A stretch of DNA of 64,000 nt from Phycisphaerales bacterium (GTDB taxonomy: Bacteria; Planctomycetota; Phycisphaerae; Phycisphaerales; UBA1924), in contig JADLFE010000020.1 in the NCBI GenBank assembly GCA_020845755.1, positions 62,001 through 126,000 of the forward strand, given 5' to 3'. The translations under genes and the position numbers were made by a program. Within the stretch, counting starts at the first letter, position 1. Every line of letters starts with the position of its first letter. The notes under the pieces are model-generated. The model saw nothing but the letters and a program-made list of their open reading frames with translations, did not search any database and was not told where the DNA came from. Shown here one piece after another: positions 52,191-60,732 of the stretch.

Positions 52191-53762
52191 CTACTCCTCA
52201 ATCGCCCGGTTCTTGGTCTCGCGGATGAGGATCGTGCCGACGGCGAGGGTCATGGCGGCGATGGTCATGGGGTAGAGCAGGCCGACGAACATCGGGCCGC
52301 CGGCGAGGTCGGCCAGCATGCCGCCCTGCTTGGCGACGGACGACGATGCGAGCCAGGTCGCGATGAACGGCACCAGCCCGCCGAAGACGCCGTTGCCGAT
52401 GTGATAGGGGAGCGACATCGACGTGTAGCGGATTCGAGTGGGAAAGAGTTCGACCAGGAACGCGGCGATCGGGCCGTAGACCATCGTGACGTACAGCACC
52501 TGCACGAACACGAGCAGCCCGAGCATGAAACTCGACGACCGCCCGGGCTTGATGGTGGTGGCGGTGGTGGACTTGGAGTCCGTGCCGTCGATCTTGCTCG
52601 TGGTTGTGATGGTGGTGAGGGCCTGCGTTCCGTCGGTGTACGTCTTGGTTGATTTGTTGATGACGGTCTTCTGGTCCCTGGCGTCGTCGGTGGTGGTGGT
52701 GCTGGACGTGAGCCCCGGGGCGGGCTCGGCGGAGGAGGCGACAACCTCGGTCTTCGTGGAGAGATCAACGGCCCTTGCCATCGCGTGATAGATCGGCAGG
52801 TAGGTGAGGATCGCCAGCAGGCAGCCGACCATCATGATGGGCTTGCGGCCGATGCGGTCGGAAAGCCCGCCGAATACAATGAAAAACGGCGTGGCGACGA
52901 CGAGCGCGCCGGCAATGATCGTGTTAGCCGCGACCATGTCGACGCTCAGAGATTTCTGCAGAAATGTGAGCGCGTAGAACTGGCCGGTGTACCACACGAC
53001 GCCCTGCCCGGCCGTGGCTCCGAAGAGCGCCAGGAGTACGAGCTTCAGGTTGGCCCAGTTGCCGAACGATTCGCCCAGCGGGTTCTTCGAGCCCTTGCCC
53101 GCGGCCTTCATCTTCTGAAACAGCGGCGACTCGCGCAACTTCATCCGCAGGATGTAACTGAGCAGCACGAGCACGATCGACAGGATGAACGGCACGCGCC
53201 AGCCCCACGAGGCAAACTTGTCCTCGCCCATGCTGAGACGGCATCCCAGAATCACACCGAGCGACACAAACAGCCCGAGCGTCGCCGTGGTCTGGATCCA
53301 ACTGGTGTAATAGCCGCGCCGGTGGTCGGGTGCGTGCTCGGCGACGTAGGTTGCGGCCCCGCCGTATTCCCCCCCGAGCGCGAGCCCTTGCAGAAGCCGC
53401 AGCAGAAGCACGATGATCGGCGCAAAGACGCCGATCGTGTCATAGTCGGGCACCAGCCCGATCGCGAACGTCGAGCCGCCCATGAGCAGCAGCGTGACCA
53501 GGAACGTGTACTTGCGCCCGATGATGTCGCCCAGGCGACCGAAAAAGATCGCCCCGAACGGGCGAACCACGAACCCCGCCGCGAACGTCGCCAGCGTCGA
53601 CAGAAACGCCGCCGTGGGATTGTCCTTCGGAAAAAACTGCGTGGCGATGATCGTCGCGAGCGAGCCGAAGATGTAGAAGTCGTACCACTCGATCAGCGTG
53701 CCGGCGGACGAAGCGCCGATGACGACGAAGAGATTGTGCTTGGATTCGACTTCGTGAGACAT
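52191..53762 (-). CDS. MFS transporter of the metabolite:H+ symporter (ProP/KgtP-like) type
   Basis: A 523-residue membrane protein with 12 predicted helices. Early W-Y-D-F-Y-I-F-G, R-P-F-G-A-I-F-F-G-R-L-G-D-I-I-G-R-K-Y and G-L-A-L-G-G-E-Y-G-G-A are typical of the MHS subfamily; G-G-L-S-D-R-I-G-R-K-P marks the second half. Residues about 338-408 form a Thr-, Ser- and Lys-rich loop of 70 residues between two helices. MHS members with a longer loop at this site are known, but here it is low-complexity. Substrate unknown (organic acid or osmolyte). Start at ATG 53762; longer frame upstream discarded. Confidence 0.87.
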   Translation of the reverse strand: MSHEVESKHNLFVVIGASSAGTLIEWYDFYIFGSLATIIATQFFPKDNPTAAFLSTLATFAAGFVVRPFGAIFFGRLGDIIGRKYTFLVTLLLMGGSTFAIGLVPDYDTIGVFAPIIVLLLRLLQGLALGGEYGGAATYVAEHAPDHRRGYYTSWIQTTATLGLFVSLGVILGCRLSMGEDKFASWGWRVPFILSIVLVLLSYILRMKLRESPLFQKMKAAGKGSKNPLGESFGNWANLKLVLLALFGATAGQGVVWYTGQFYALTFLQKSLSVDMVAANTIIAGALVVATPFFIVFGGLSDRIGRKPIMMVGCLLAILTYLPIYHAMARAVDLSTKTEVVASSAEPAPGLTSSTTTTDDARDQKTVINKSTKTYTDGTQALTTITTTSKIDGTDSKSTTATTIKPGRSSSFMLGLLVFVQVLYVTMVYGPIAAFLVELFPTRIRYTSMSLPYHIGNGVFGGLVPFIATWLASSSVAKQGGMLADLAGGPMFVGLLYPMTIAAMTLAVGTILIRETKNRAIEE

Positions 53763-53946
53763 GCGGGGCTCCGGGTGCGCGCAGAGGATACAGAAACCAC
53801 GGGTGACGCGCCGTCCGCACCGCACGACCCCTCGCCCCGACCATGAATGCCGGGACAATGGAACACCGGCGCACACGCCCGAAATGCGGACAATCCCGTC
53901 GGAGACGCCCGGCCGCGGGTGCGGACGCTTCTCCTACCCTCCGCCC

Positions 53947-54411
53947 ATGCCCAAAGGACCGATCGCCCTCGATATGTCCTGCCTCGCGCTCGCCATGATC
54001 GCCGGCGTCGTGACGGCATACCAGCCCGGCGTCAACGCCAAGTTCGCCGCTCACGCCGGCGCCAGCGCCTGGGGCGGGTTCATCAACTTCGCCGTCGGCC
54101 TCGTCGCCATGACCATCGTCGTGCTCGTCTTCCGCCCGGGATTGCCCGATGCCGCGAAACTCGCCGACGGCCCGTGGTGGATGTGGCTGGGAGGACTCTG
54201 CGGCGCGTTCTTCGTCACCCTCGCGCTCATCCTGGTGCCGAAAATGGGCTCCGCCAGTTACCTGACCGCCATGGTCGCAGGCCAACTCGTCGCCTCGCTC
54301 GTCATCGACCACTTCGGGCACATGGGCCTGGATCCCCGCGCCATCACCCCGGGACGCGTCGCCGGCATCCTCCTGGTTATCGCCGGCGTCCTCATGGTGA
54401 GAAAGTTCTGA
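53947..54411 (+). CDS. DMT family transporter, DUF606/YdcZ type
   Basis: A 154-residue protein with five hydrophobic helices. The pattern of A-G-V-V-T-A-Y-Q-P-G-V-N-A-K near the start and W-W-M-W-L-G-G-L-C-G-A-F-F-V plus G-Q-L-V-A-S-L-V-I-D-H-F-G further on is that of the YdcZ/DUF606 half-size transporters, which act as dimers. Started at ATG 53947. Divergent from the MHS transporter gene; an MFS gene follows after 61 bp on the same strand. Confidence 0.82.
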   Translation: MPKGPIALDMSCLALAMIAGVVTAYQPGVNAKFAAHAGASAWGGFINFAVGLVAMTIVVLVFRPGLPDAAKLADGPWWMWLGGLCGAFFVTLALILVPKMGSASYLTAMVAGQLVASLVIDHFGHMGLDPRAITPGRVAGILLVIAGVLMVRKF

Positions 54412-54472
54412 TGATCTGCCCGGTGGTCCCCCGATTCCCGCGGCATGATCGGGCTCCGCACCGAAGCGTGAG

Positions 54473-55750
54473 ATGTCATTGAAGACTGATTCGACTACAA
54501 CCCCGACCACCATCCCCGGCGACGCCAGAGTCTCCCTCCCCCTGGCCGCCCTGCACCTGCTCGGCGTCGGACTCATCCAGTCCACCGCCATGGCCGTCAT
54601 GTTCATGCTCCCAGTCCTGGCACGCAGAGAGTTCGACGCAAACAAACTCGAAACCCTCGTCGTCACCGCCGCTCCCACCATCCTCTTCAGCCTCTCGATC
54701 TTCTGGAACGACTACTTCTCACGCCGCTCGCTCTCACGCTACCTCCTCGTCTACTGGGCCGTCGGATGCCTCCCCATGGCCCTCGTCGCCTTCGCTCACT
54801 CCTATTGGCAACTCCTCGTCCCGCACCTCATCGCCAGCATCGGCGGCGCGGGATTCCACCCCGCGGCCGGCGGACTCCTCCGCTCCCTCTACCCCGAACG
54901 CGTCCGCGGACGCATGTACAGCCTCCTCTGGGGTGGCTCCATGGTCGTCAGCGCTCTCATGGGCTACGCCGTCGGCGAATGGATGAGCCGCGACCCGCAG
55001 GCGTTTCGTGTCTATCTCCCCCTGATCGCGGCCCTGCAACTCCTGGGCGTCCTCGTCTTCATCTGGGTCTCCCACCTCTCCGGACACGCCGGCGATCGCG
55101 TCCTCAAACACGCCGACGAACGCGGACGCTTCAAACGTCTCGTCGAACCCGTCGCTCACATGAGCCACATCCTCAAGGCCGATCCCGTCTTCGCTCGCTA
55201 CGAAGCCGCCTACATGACCTACGGCGTGGGATGGATGATCTGCTACGCCCTCCTCCCCCTCCTCGTCACCGACAAACTCAACCTCCCCTACGACAAGGTC
55301 GCCGAATCAACCCACGTCGCCTACCTCGCCGCCATCGTCGTCATGCTCTACCCCGCCGGTCTCCTCATGGACCGCCTCGGCGCCGTACGAAGCACCGGAC
55401 TCTCCTTCGCCCTCCTCACCATCTACCCCATCGGTTACATGCTCGCTCGCAACGACCACGACCTCCTCATCAGCAGCATCCTCTACGGAATGGCGCACGC
55501 CGGCGCCTCCGTCGGCTGGATGCTCGGACCAGTCTCCCTCGCGCCCTCACCTGACAAAGTCCCCCAGTACGTCGCCATCCACGCAACACTCGTCGGTATC
55601 CGCGGCAAAATCTTCCAGGGACTCGGCGTCCTCCTCTACGCCGTCTTCGGTCGGTTCGAAGTCCCGCTCGCGCTGGCGGCCGCCGCCTACGCCTGGTCCG
55701 CGCTCCAGATGTGGAACCTGCACCGCCGAATGAAGTCACCACCGCAATAG
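54473..55750 (+). CDS. MFS transporter
   Basis: A 425-residue protein with 11 to 12 predicted helices. Signatures are modest: G-G-A-G-F-H-P-A-A-G-G-L-L in the middle of the first half, and a central loop (about 200-230, G-D-R-V-L-K-H-A-D-E-R-G-R). Y-G-V-G-W-M-I-C-Y-A and G-M-A-H-A-G-A-S-V-G-W are in the second half. Substrate unknown. It may share a transcript with the DUF606 gene before it. Confidence 0.8.
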   Translation: MSLKTDSTTTPTTIPGDARVSLPLAALHLLGVGLIQSTAMAVMFMLPVLARREFDANKLETLVVTAAPTILFSLSIFWNDYFSRRSLSRYLLVYWAVGCLPMALVAFAHSYWQLLVPHLIASIGGAGFHPAAGGLLRSLYPERVRGRMYSLLWGGSMVVSALMGYAVGEWMSRDPQAFRVYLPLIAALQLLGVLVFIWVSHLSGHAGDRVLKHADERGRFKRLVEPVAHMSHILKADPVFARYEAAYMTYGVGWMICYALLPLLVTDKLNLPYDKVAESTHVAYLAAIVVMLYPAGLLMDRLGAVRSTGLSFALLTIYPIGYMLARNDHDLLISSILYGMAHAGASVGWMLGPVSLAPSPDKVPQYVAIHATLVGIRGKIFQGLGVLLYAVFGRFEVPLALAAAAYAWSALQMWNLHRRMKSPPQ

Positions 55751-55908
55751 CCAGGCCGCCGGACACAGTCCTTGCCCGATACGCACCAGCCCAAACGCCT
55801 CACTCAAGAACATGGTGCGCACGCAGACGTGAAATCCCGCCGCCTCGAACAATCCCGCCCCATCGCCTCGTCTGACCTGCCGCTCCCTCCGCGGGTAGAC
55901 TCCGCGCC

Positions 55909-56475
55909 ATGACAGAATCACACTCGCACGCCGGCGTCGTGGTCGCCGAGTTCAACCCCCTCTACCGACCCTACCTCGTCGTCACCATCGGTCTCACTCT
56001 CATCTGCACGATCGTCGGCATCCCCCTGGCCGTCGCGTGGTTCTGCGGCGCGGGCCAATGGTGGGCGGGCCACTACTTCCACAAACTCTCCTGCCGCCTC
56101 GACGGCAAGACGCTCCGCTTCCGCAAGGGAATCCTTTTCCAGGTCGAGAAGACGATCCCCCTGGAAAACATCCAGGATGTCACCTTCATCGAGGGGCCCA
56201 TCCTCAAGAAGTACCACCTCGCCACCCTGAAGTTCGAAACCGCGGGGCACAGCGCAGGACAAGCACACGACATGCACCTCACGGGCATCATCAACGCGCA
56301 CGAGTTCCGGAACCGCATCATCGACGCCCGCGAGGCACTCCGACAGCAACTCGCCGGACACGCCACGCCCAACGCCGCCACCCCCGCGACCGCGGACTCG
56401 CACATGCTCGCCAAAATCTCGGCGCAACTCGACGAAATCGCCGCACTCCTGCGCGAAGGTCGCGACTCCCGCTAA
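55909..56475 (+). CDS. Membrane protein with bacterial PH domain
   Basis: A 188-residue protein with two helices joined by a short loop (about residues 22-58), then a bPH2/YdbT-like domain at about 60-140: L-D-G-K-T-L-R-F-R-K-G-I-L-F and K-T-I-P-L-E-N-I-Q-D-V-T are characteristic. The last 40 residues are helical and probably coiled (I-S-A-Q-L-D-E-I-A-A-L-L). Such proteins sit at the inner membrane; function is poorly known. Confidence 0.8.
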   Translation: MTESHSHAGVVVAEFNPLYRPYLVVTIGLTLICTIVGIPLAVAWFCGAGQWWAGHYFHKLSCRLDGKTLRFRKGILFQVEKTIPLENIQDVTFIEGPILKKYHLATLKFETAGHSAGQAHDMHLTGIINAHEFRNRIIDAREALRQQLAGHATPNAATPATADSHMLAKISAQLDEIAALLREGRDSR

Positions 56476-56509
56476 CAACACGCTCGACGCGCGCCGCCGC
56501 CAGGTCGCG

Positions 56510-56950
56510 CTACTTCGCGCATATCGTCGCGCCGACCTCGCACGCCTTCCCCGCTCGGACATAGCCGATCACGAGGCTCTCGCCCTCACGCTTCGATCGT
56601 ACCGCCTCACGCACCGCCGACGGCGTCGCCCAGTCCCTGCCGTCCAGGTGCGTGATGATGTCGTACTTCTGCAGGCCGGCATGCTCCGCGGCAGAATTCG
56701 GTACGACATGCGTGATGATGCTGGTGCGCGATGCGTCCACACCCGCCTGCGTTGCCGTCGCGCCCGAGACCGACGAGAGATCGACGCCGAGCATCGACGC
56801 TCGACGACCCGAATACCCGCCGTCCAGATCCTCGTAATGATCGCCGGCGACAATGATGCACCCGGGGAGCGCAACCCCCGCGCCCAGCGCCAGCCCGAGC
56901 ACCGCGGGCATGAGCAAACGACCAGCAAGCGAACAGCGATTGAGATTCAT
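56510..56950 (-). CDS. PDZ-domain lipoprotein
   Basis: A 146-residue protein, signal peptide with lipobox L-P-G-C near residue 28. From about residue 55 it holds a PDZ-like domain: I-I-T-H-V-V-P-N-S-A-A-E-H-A-G-L-Q-K-Y-D-I-I-T is the usual ligand-loop and strand pattern. No protease domain is attached, so it may act as an adaptor. I start at ATG 56950 after GGGGGA; ATG 56962 is an option. Confidence 0.75.
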   Translation of the reverse strand: MNLNRCSLAGRLLMPAVLGLALGAGVALPGCIIVAGDHYEDLDGGYSGRRASMLGVDLSSVSGATATQAGVDASRTSIITHVVPNSAAEHAGLQKYDIITHLDGRDWATPSAVREAVRSKREGESLVIGYVRAGKACEVGATICAK

Positions 56951-57004
56951 GATGTCCCCCATCTCTCCACCGGAGACGCCCGCGTGCGCACGCCCGGTAG
57001 ACAT

Positions 57005-57013
57005 GTTATACCA
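57005..57013 (-). promoter_or_regulatory. Candidate extended -10 promoter of the PDZ lipoprotein gene
   Basis: On the minus strand TGG-TATAAC: a TATAAC -10 box preceded by the TGn extension, 55 bp before the start codon. No good -35 box was found. Confidence 0.35.
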
Positions 57014-57152
57014 CACTAACTTCGCCGGGTTTCACGCCACGCCCCGCATTTCACGGAGAATCTCCATCCCGATCGTCGCCCAAACCCGACGGGCCACGCT
57101 CGCGTACGCCCGAACCGCATCGTCGAAGTTGCGTCCCGGTACCATTGGGATA

Positions 57153-58358
57153 ATGCGACCACGCGCTTCACACAACCGCCTCCTGGCCCCGTCACTCCTG
57201 ATCCTGCTTCACGCCGGCGTCGCTACCGCCGCCCAACCTCCAGCGCCGCCGGGCGCGATCTCCTCACACGCACCGCTCCCCGCCGCCGATCGCGCCGCGA
57301 TCGAAGCAACGCTCTCGTCGATGGCCTCCGCGGCGGTCCGCGCCGACGCCGACGCCTTCCTCGAGAACGTCGTCTTTGTTGATCCGCAGTTCGAACGCGA
57401 AATGCGCAACATGGCCAAGGACCTGACCCTCCACGCGCCCTCCCGCGTCGAGTTTCGCATGGCCGAGCAGGGCGAGGCGAACGCCGATCGCGCCCGCGTC
57501 GCCTTCACAATCGACTTCGACATGCCGTTCGATCAGAACGGCGCCAGGATCGACGGCCCGCCGCGACGCGCCCGCGCCCCCTACCCGCACTGCGAATTCC
57601 GTCGCGACCAGAGCGGCAAGTGGCGCTTCGCCGGCGAAGTCTGGAAAGAGATCAAGGGCGACGCCTTCGTGGTGCGCTATCTCGACGACAACTCCCTCGC
57701 CACCGCGGAAATCGTCCACCGCGTCTTCCCCATCGCCAAGGCACACGACGACGAGGGCTTCGGCATCGCCGGTACCCCCGCCGCCAACCGCCACCAGATC
57801 ATCAAACTCTACGAAAACATGGACCACCTCAAGGCAACCGTCTACCTCTCGATGCCCGACCCCGTCCTCGGCGGCTGGAACGAATCCGGCGAGTCGATCA
57901 AGTTCATGTCGAACTACACCCAGGGCGAACACAGTTGGACCCGCGCCTTCGCCCATGAATATGGCCACGTCGCGACCTGGGCCCTGGGCGATCGCGCCAG
58001 CGAGTTGCCCTGGTGGGTCGCGGAAGGCGCCGCGGAACTCGCCGCGGAAAAGTGGGACCCCCAGGGAAGCAACGACCGACAGGTCCGCGCATTGGCAAAG
58101 GCCGGAAAACTCGCCGCGTGGCGCGACATCGCCGTCTATCACGACACCCGTCAGGAACTCAAGTTCCTCGCCTATGTCCAGGGACACCACCTCATGGGCT
58201 ATGTCTCCGAACACTTCGGACGCGACAAACGCAACGCCTGGATCGCGGCGGCGGCCTCCGGCAAGCCCATCGACGACGCCACGATCGATGCCCTGAACAT
58301 GTCTTTCGATCAACTCGATCGCGACTGGCGCGATTCCCTCATCCCCGAGCGGAAGTAG
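57153..58358 (+). CDS. Secreted gluzincin-type metallopeptidase, first of a tandem pair
   Basis: A 401-residue protein with signal peptide (cleavage near residue 27, V-A-T-A-A). A SnoaL-like or helical N-terminal region (about 45-175) precedes the peptidase part. H-E-Y-G-H at 268-272 is the zinc motif and W-W-V-A-E-G at 287-292 supplies Glu 291 as third ligand, as in gluzincins (peptidase MA type). Downstream G-H-H-L-M-G-Y-V-S-E-H-F-G is shared with the next gene. The paralogue at 58367 starts nine bases after its stop, so the two are co-transcribed. Substrate unknown. Confidence 0.82.
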   Translation: MRPRASHNRLLAPSLLILLHAGVATAAQPPAPPGAISSHAPLPAADRAAIEATLSSMASAAVRADADAFLENVVFVDPQFEREMRNMAKDLTLHAPSRVEFRMAEQGEANADRARVAFTIDFDMPFDQNGARIDGPPRRARAPYPHCEFRRDQSGKWRFAGEVWKEIKGDAFVVRYLDDNSLATAEIVHRVFPIAKAHDDEGFGIAGTPAANRHQIIKLYENMDHLKATVYLSMPDPVLGGWNESGESIKFMSNYTQGEHSWTRAFAHEYGHVATWALGDRASELPWWVAEGAAELAAEKWDPQGSNDRQVRALAKAGKLAAWRDIAVYHDTRQELKFLAYVQGHHLMGYVSEHFGRDKRNAWIAAAASGKPIDDATIDALNMSFDQLDRDWRDSLIPERK

Positions 58359-58366
58359 GACCACGC

Positions 58367-59656
58367 ATGAGAACCGACCCGCTGACGCTGACGCCGATCT
58401 CCCCCTGCTCGATTCGTCGCCCGCTCGCACGCACCACGACGGGCGCTCTCCTCGTCGCGGCCTGCTCGCTCCTTTTCCTCCACCCCGCGACGGCTCAGGA
58501 TGCACAATCGCCCGCATCGACGAACACGCCCGTCCTCTCCCCCACCAGGACCGACGCCGTCCCCGCTTCCCCTCCCGATCCGATCCCCGCGACCGACGCC
58601 GACGTCGCCACGCTTCACACCCTGATCGACCGCATGACCAAGGCCGTGCTCGCGACCGATGTCGCGGGATACACCTCCTGCGTCGATACGTCCGACCCGA
58701 TCTTCCTCCAGGAACAGAAGAACTGGGCCAAGGACCTCGAACGCAAGCCCGTCGAAGTGTTCTCGATCAAGGCCGAAAACATCCGCACTCTCAACCAACA
58801 CCAGGTCATCGCTGATCTCACGATGAACTGGAAGATCAAGGACGCCGGATCACCACGCTTCCTGAAGTTCGTCGCACGCTTCGTCGACCGCAAGGGACAA
58901 CTCCTCTACGCCGGCGAACACTGGAAAGTCCTCGAACGCGAGGGCGTACGCGTCTTCTTCGACGCCGGCCGCGAGAACATCGCGTCCATGATCTGTGACA
59001 TCATGCCCGACATCCGCAAGCATGTCCACAACGGCTTCGCCCTCACCATCGATCGCGCCCAGGAAATCAAACTCTACTCGTCCATGTCGCACCTGCAGCA
59101 GTCGATCTACCTCAGTTACACCGACGGCCTGTCCGGATGGAACGAGCCCGGAGAGTCCATCAAGATGATCGCCTCCGCCCACCCCGATAAGGAAGGCATG
59201 ACCAGCGTCCTCGCGCATGAATACGGGCACGTCTGCACCTTCGAACTCGGACCCAGGGCCAACGACGCGCCGTGGTGGGTGCTCGAGGGCGTCGCCGAAT
59301 TGTCCAGCGAGTTCTACGACGACAACGGACAATTCGCGCAACGCGCCGTCCGCCGCATGGCCAAGAACGGCCGCCTCCGCGACTGGGCCTCGCTCAGCGA
59401 CTTCCACAACACCAAGCAGGCCGATATGCAGATGGTCTACACCCAGGGCCACGCCATGCTCGGCTACATCTCCGAACGCTTCGGACGCGAGAAACGCATC
59501 GCGTGGCTTCGCGCCATGGCCACGGGCTCATCCATCGACGACGCCTGCATGGCCATCTTCGATCTGTCCTTCGCGGACCTCGATACGCAGTGGCGAGACG
59601 CCCTGAAACCAAAGGAAGAAGCGCCCACCCCCGCCGAAACCCCCTCGAAAGAGTGA
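58367..59656 (+). CDS. Secreted gluzincin-type metallopeptidase, second of a tandem pair
   Basis: A 429-residue paralogue of the preceding protein. The signal peptide ends near residue 45 (P-A-T-A-Q) and a Pro/Ser/Thr-rich linker follows. The zinc motif H-E-Y-G-H is at 284-288 and W-W-V-L-E-G at 303-308 with Glu 307. W-N-E-P-G-E-S-I-K and Q-G-H-A-M-L-G-Y-I-S-E-R-F-G-R also match the first copy (W-N-E-S-G-E-S-I-K; G-H-H-L-M-G-Y-V-S-E-H-F-G). The C-terminus is Pro/Glu-rich. All ligands appear intact in both copies, so both may be active. Confidence 0.82.
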   Translation: MRTDPLTLTPISPCSIRRPLARTTTGALLVAACSLLFLHPATAQDAQSPASTNTPVLSPTRTDAVPASPPDPIPATDADVATLHTLIDRMTKAVLATDVAGYTSCVDTSDPIFLQEQKNWAKDLERKPVEVFSIKAENIRTLNQHQVIADLTMNWKIKDAGSPRFLKFVARFVDRKGQLLYAGEHWKVLEREGVRVFFDAGRENIASMICDIMPDIRKHVHNGFALTIDRAQEIKLYSSMSHLQQSIYLSYTDGLSGWNEPGESIKMIASAHPDKEGMTSVLAHEYGHVCTFELGPRANDAPWWVLEGVAELSSEFYDDNGQFAQRAVRRMAKNGRLRDWASLSDFHNTKQADMQMVYTQGHAMLGYISERFGREKRIAWLRAMATGSSIDDACMAIFDLSFADLDTQWRDALKPKEEAPTPAETPSKE

Positions 59657-59671
59657 CCGCCACCCCGCGGC

Positions 59672-60046
59672 TCACCCCGCCATCCGCCTGAACAACGCCT
59701 TGTACCCCACGCTCCACGCACGCCCACGCGACACCGCCGTCTCTGTGTACGAGATGAACGTCATGTCCGTCCACGTGCGCCCCGCGTTGTCCACCAGCGT
59801 CCCCGCCGTCGGCCAGTGCGACAACTCCGCCGTCACCGCGTCACGCAGCGCCCACAACGCGCTCTCGCTCGCCGCCACCAACCGCCCCTCCACCGTCACG
59901 TTGAGTTCCAGCAGCCCCAGCAGCGTCGACCCCGCGTCACCAATCCCGAGCGATATGTTCAACGGCGCCAACTCCCCCTGCACACCCATCACAAACACGT
60001 TCGGCCCGCTCCCGAACAGATTCTTCGACTTGAACGAACTCGCCAT
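59672..60046 (-). CDS. Phage-like small structural protein (tail or tail-completion type)
   Basis: A 124-residue protein started at ATG 60046, with GGGAGG nine bases upstream. A Gly-rich N-terminus (F-G-S-G-P-N-V-F-V-M-G) is followed by a strand-rich region and a G-T-L-V-D-N-A-G-R-T-W turn. Strands of this kind are common in phage tail-associated proteins, and the gene is the last of a four-gene run that begins with a SU10-like capsid gene. I know no named family for it; the phage assignment is by position. Confidence 0.5.
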   Translation of the reverse strand: MASSFKSKNLFGSGPNVFVMGVQGELAPLNISLGIGDAGSTLLGLLELNVTVEGRLVAASESALWALRDAVTAELSHWPTAGTLVDNAGRTWTDMTFISYTETAVSRGRAWSVGYKALFRRMAG

Positions 60047-60145
60047 CACTCACCTCCCACGCTCGACCCGCTCGCTTGTCCCGCTGCCTTCCTCTTCTTC
60101 TTCCAATGCCGAATCCCGAACACCGCCCCGACTCCTCCCCACTCC

Positions 60146-60214
60146 CGTCTTCTCTTCCTCCGCGTCCTCTGCGTTGAGAGTCTTTGGCTTTTCTTCCTCG
60201 TGCCCAGCGCCCAT
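60146..60214. repeat. Interspersed repeat, copy 1
   Basis: Segment in the gap between two phage-like genes that resembles 60649-60726: both run CGTCTTCTCTTCC, then a C/G-rich part with CTCTGC, GTTGAG, GTCTT and GTGCCCA. On the minus strand it contains the string CGCAGAGGACGCGGAGG. Confidence 0.55.
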
Positions 60215-60217
60215 TCC

Positions 60218-60613
60218 TCAACTCACACTCACCGGGTCCGAGTGCCCATCCGCCGACAGCGCGACAAACTCCACGACCCGCGTCGCGCCACGCGCGTTCA
60301 CCTCGTGACGCACGCTCGTCACCACCGCCTGCATCGAGATCGTCTTCTTCTCCGCCCCCGACGCGCCCAGCGACGTCACGAACAGCAGCACCGCGCTCTG
60401 CCCCGGCCGCGGCCCGCCAGGATCGCTCTCGTTCATCTCACGCACCACCCTCACGTTCACCCTCACCGACGGCACATCCGCGAACACCACCTCCGCGCCG
60501 CCCTCGCCACGCTCCGCGATCACCTCCTCCGCCACGCGATCGACCGACACGCTCCGCACGCTCCTCCACACCTCGCTCGCAAACACCACCTCGCTCGGAT
60601 TCAACACCAGCAT
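60218..60613 (-). CDS. Phage-like small protein, unknown
   Basis: A 131-residue protein, ATG 60613 with AGGAGG nine bases upstream, much better than any earlier start in the frame, whose upstream part runs through a repeat. Strand-rich (A-E-V-V-F-A-D-V-P-S-V-R-V-N-V-R-V-V; K-K-T-I-S-M-Q-A-V-V-T-S-V). It may be a tail-tube or head-completion protein, but no family is recognised. Lies between two other small genes of the phage-like run. Confidence 0.5.
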   Translation of the reverse strand: MLVLNPSEVVFASEVWRSVRSVSVDRVAEEVIAERGEGGAEVVFADVPSVRVNVRVVREMNESDPGGPRPGQSAVLLFVTSLGASGAEKKTISMQAVVTSVRHEVNARGATRVVEFVALSADGHSDPVSVS

Positions 60614-60648
60614 CACACCCTCCTCCTTGCTCCACCGCTCCCCGCCCT

Positions 60649-60726
60649 CGTCTTCTCTTCCGCCGCGCTCTCTGCTTACTCCGCGTTGAGCGTCTTCGGA
60701 TTGTCTCCCCGTGCCCAATGCCTCAT
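60649..60726. repeat. Interspersed repeat, copy 2
   Basis: Diverged second copy of the element at 60146-60214, in the next gap of the same gene run. Confidence 0.55.
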
Positions 60727-60732
60727 GCCTCT

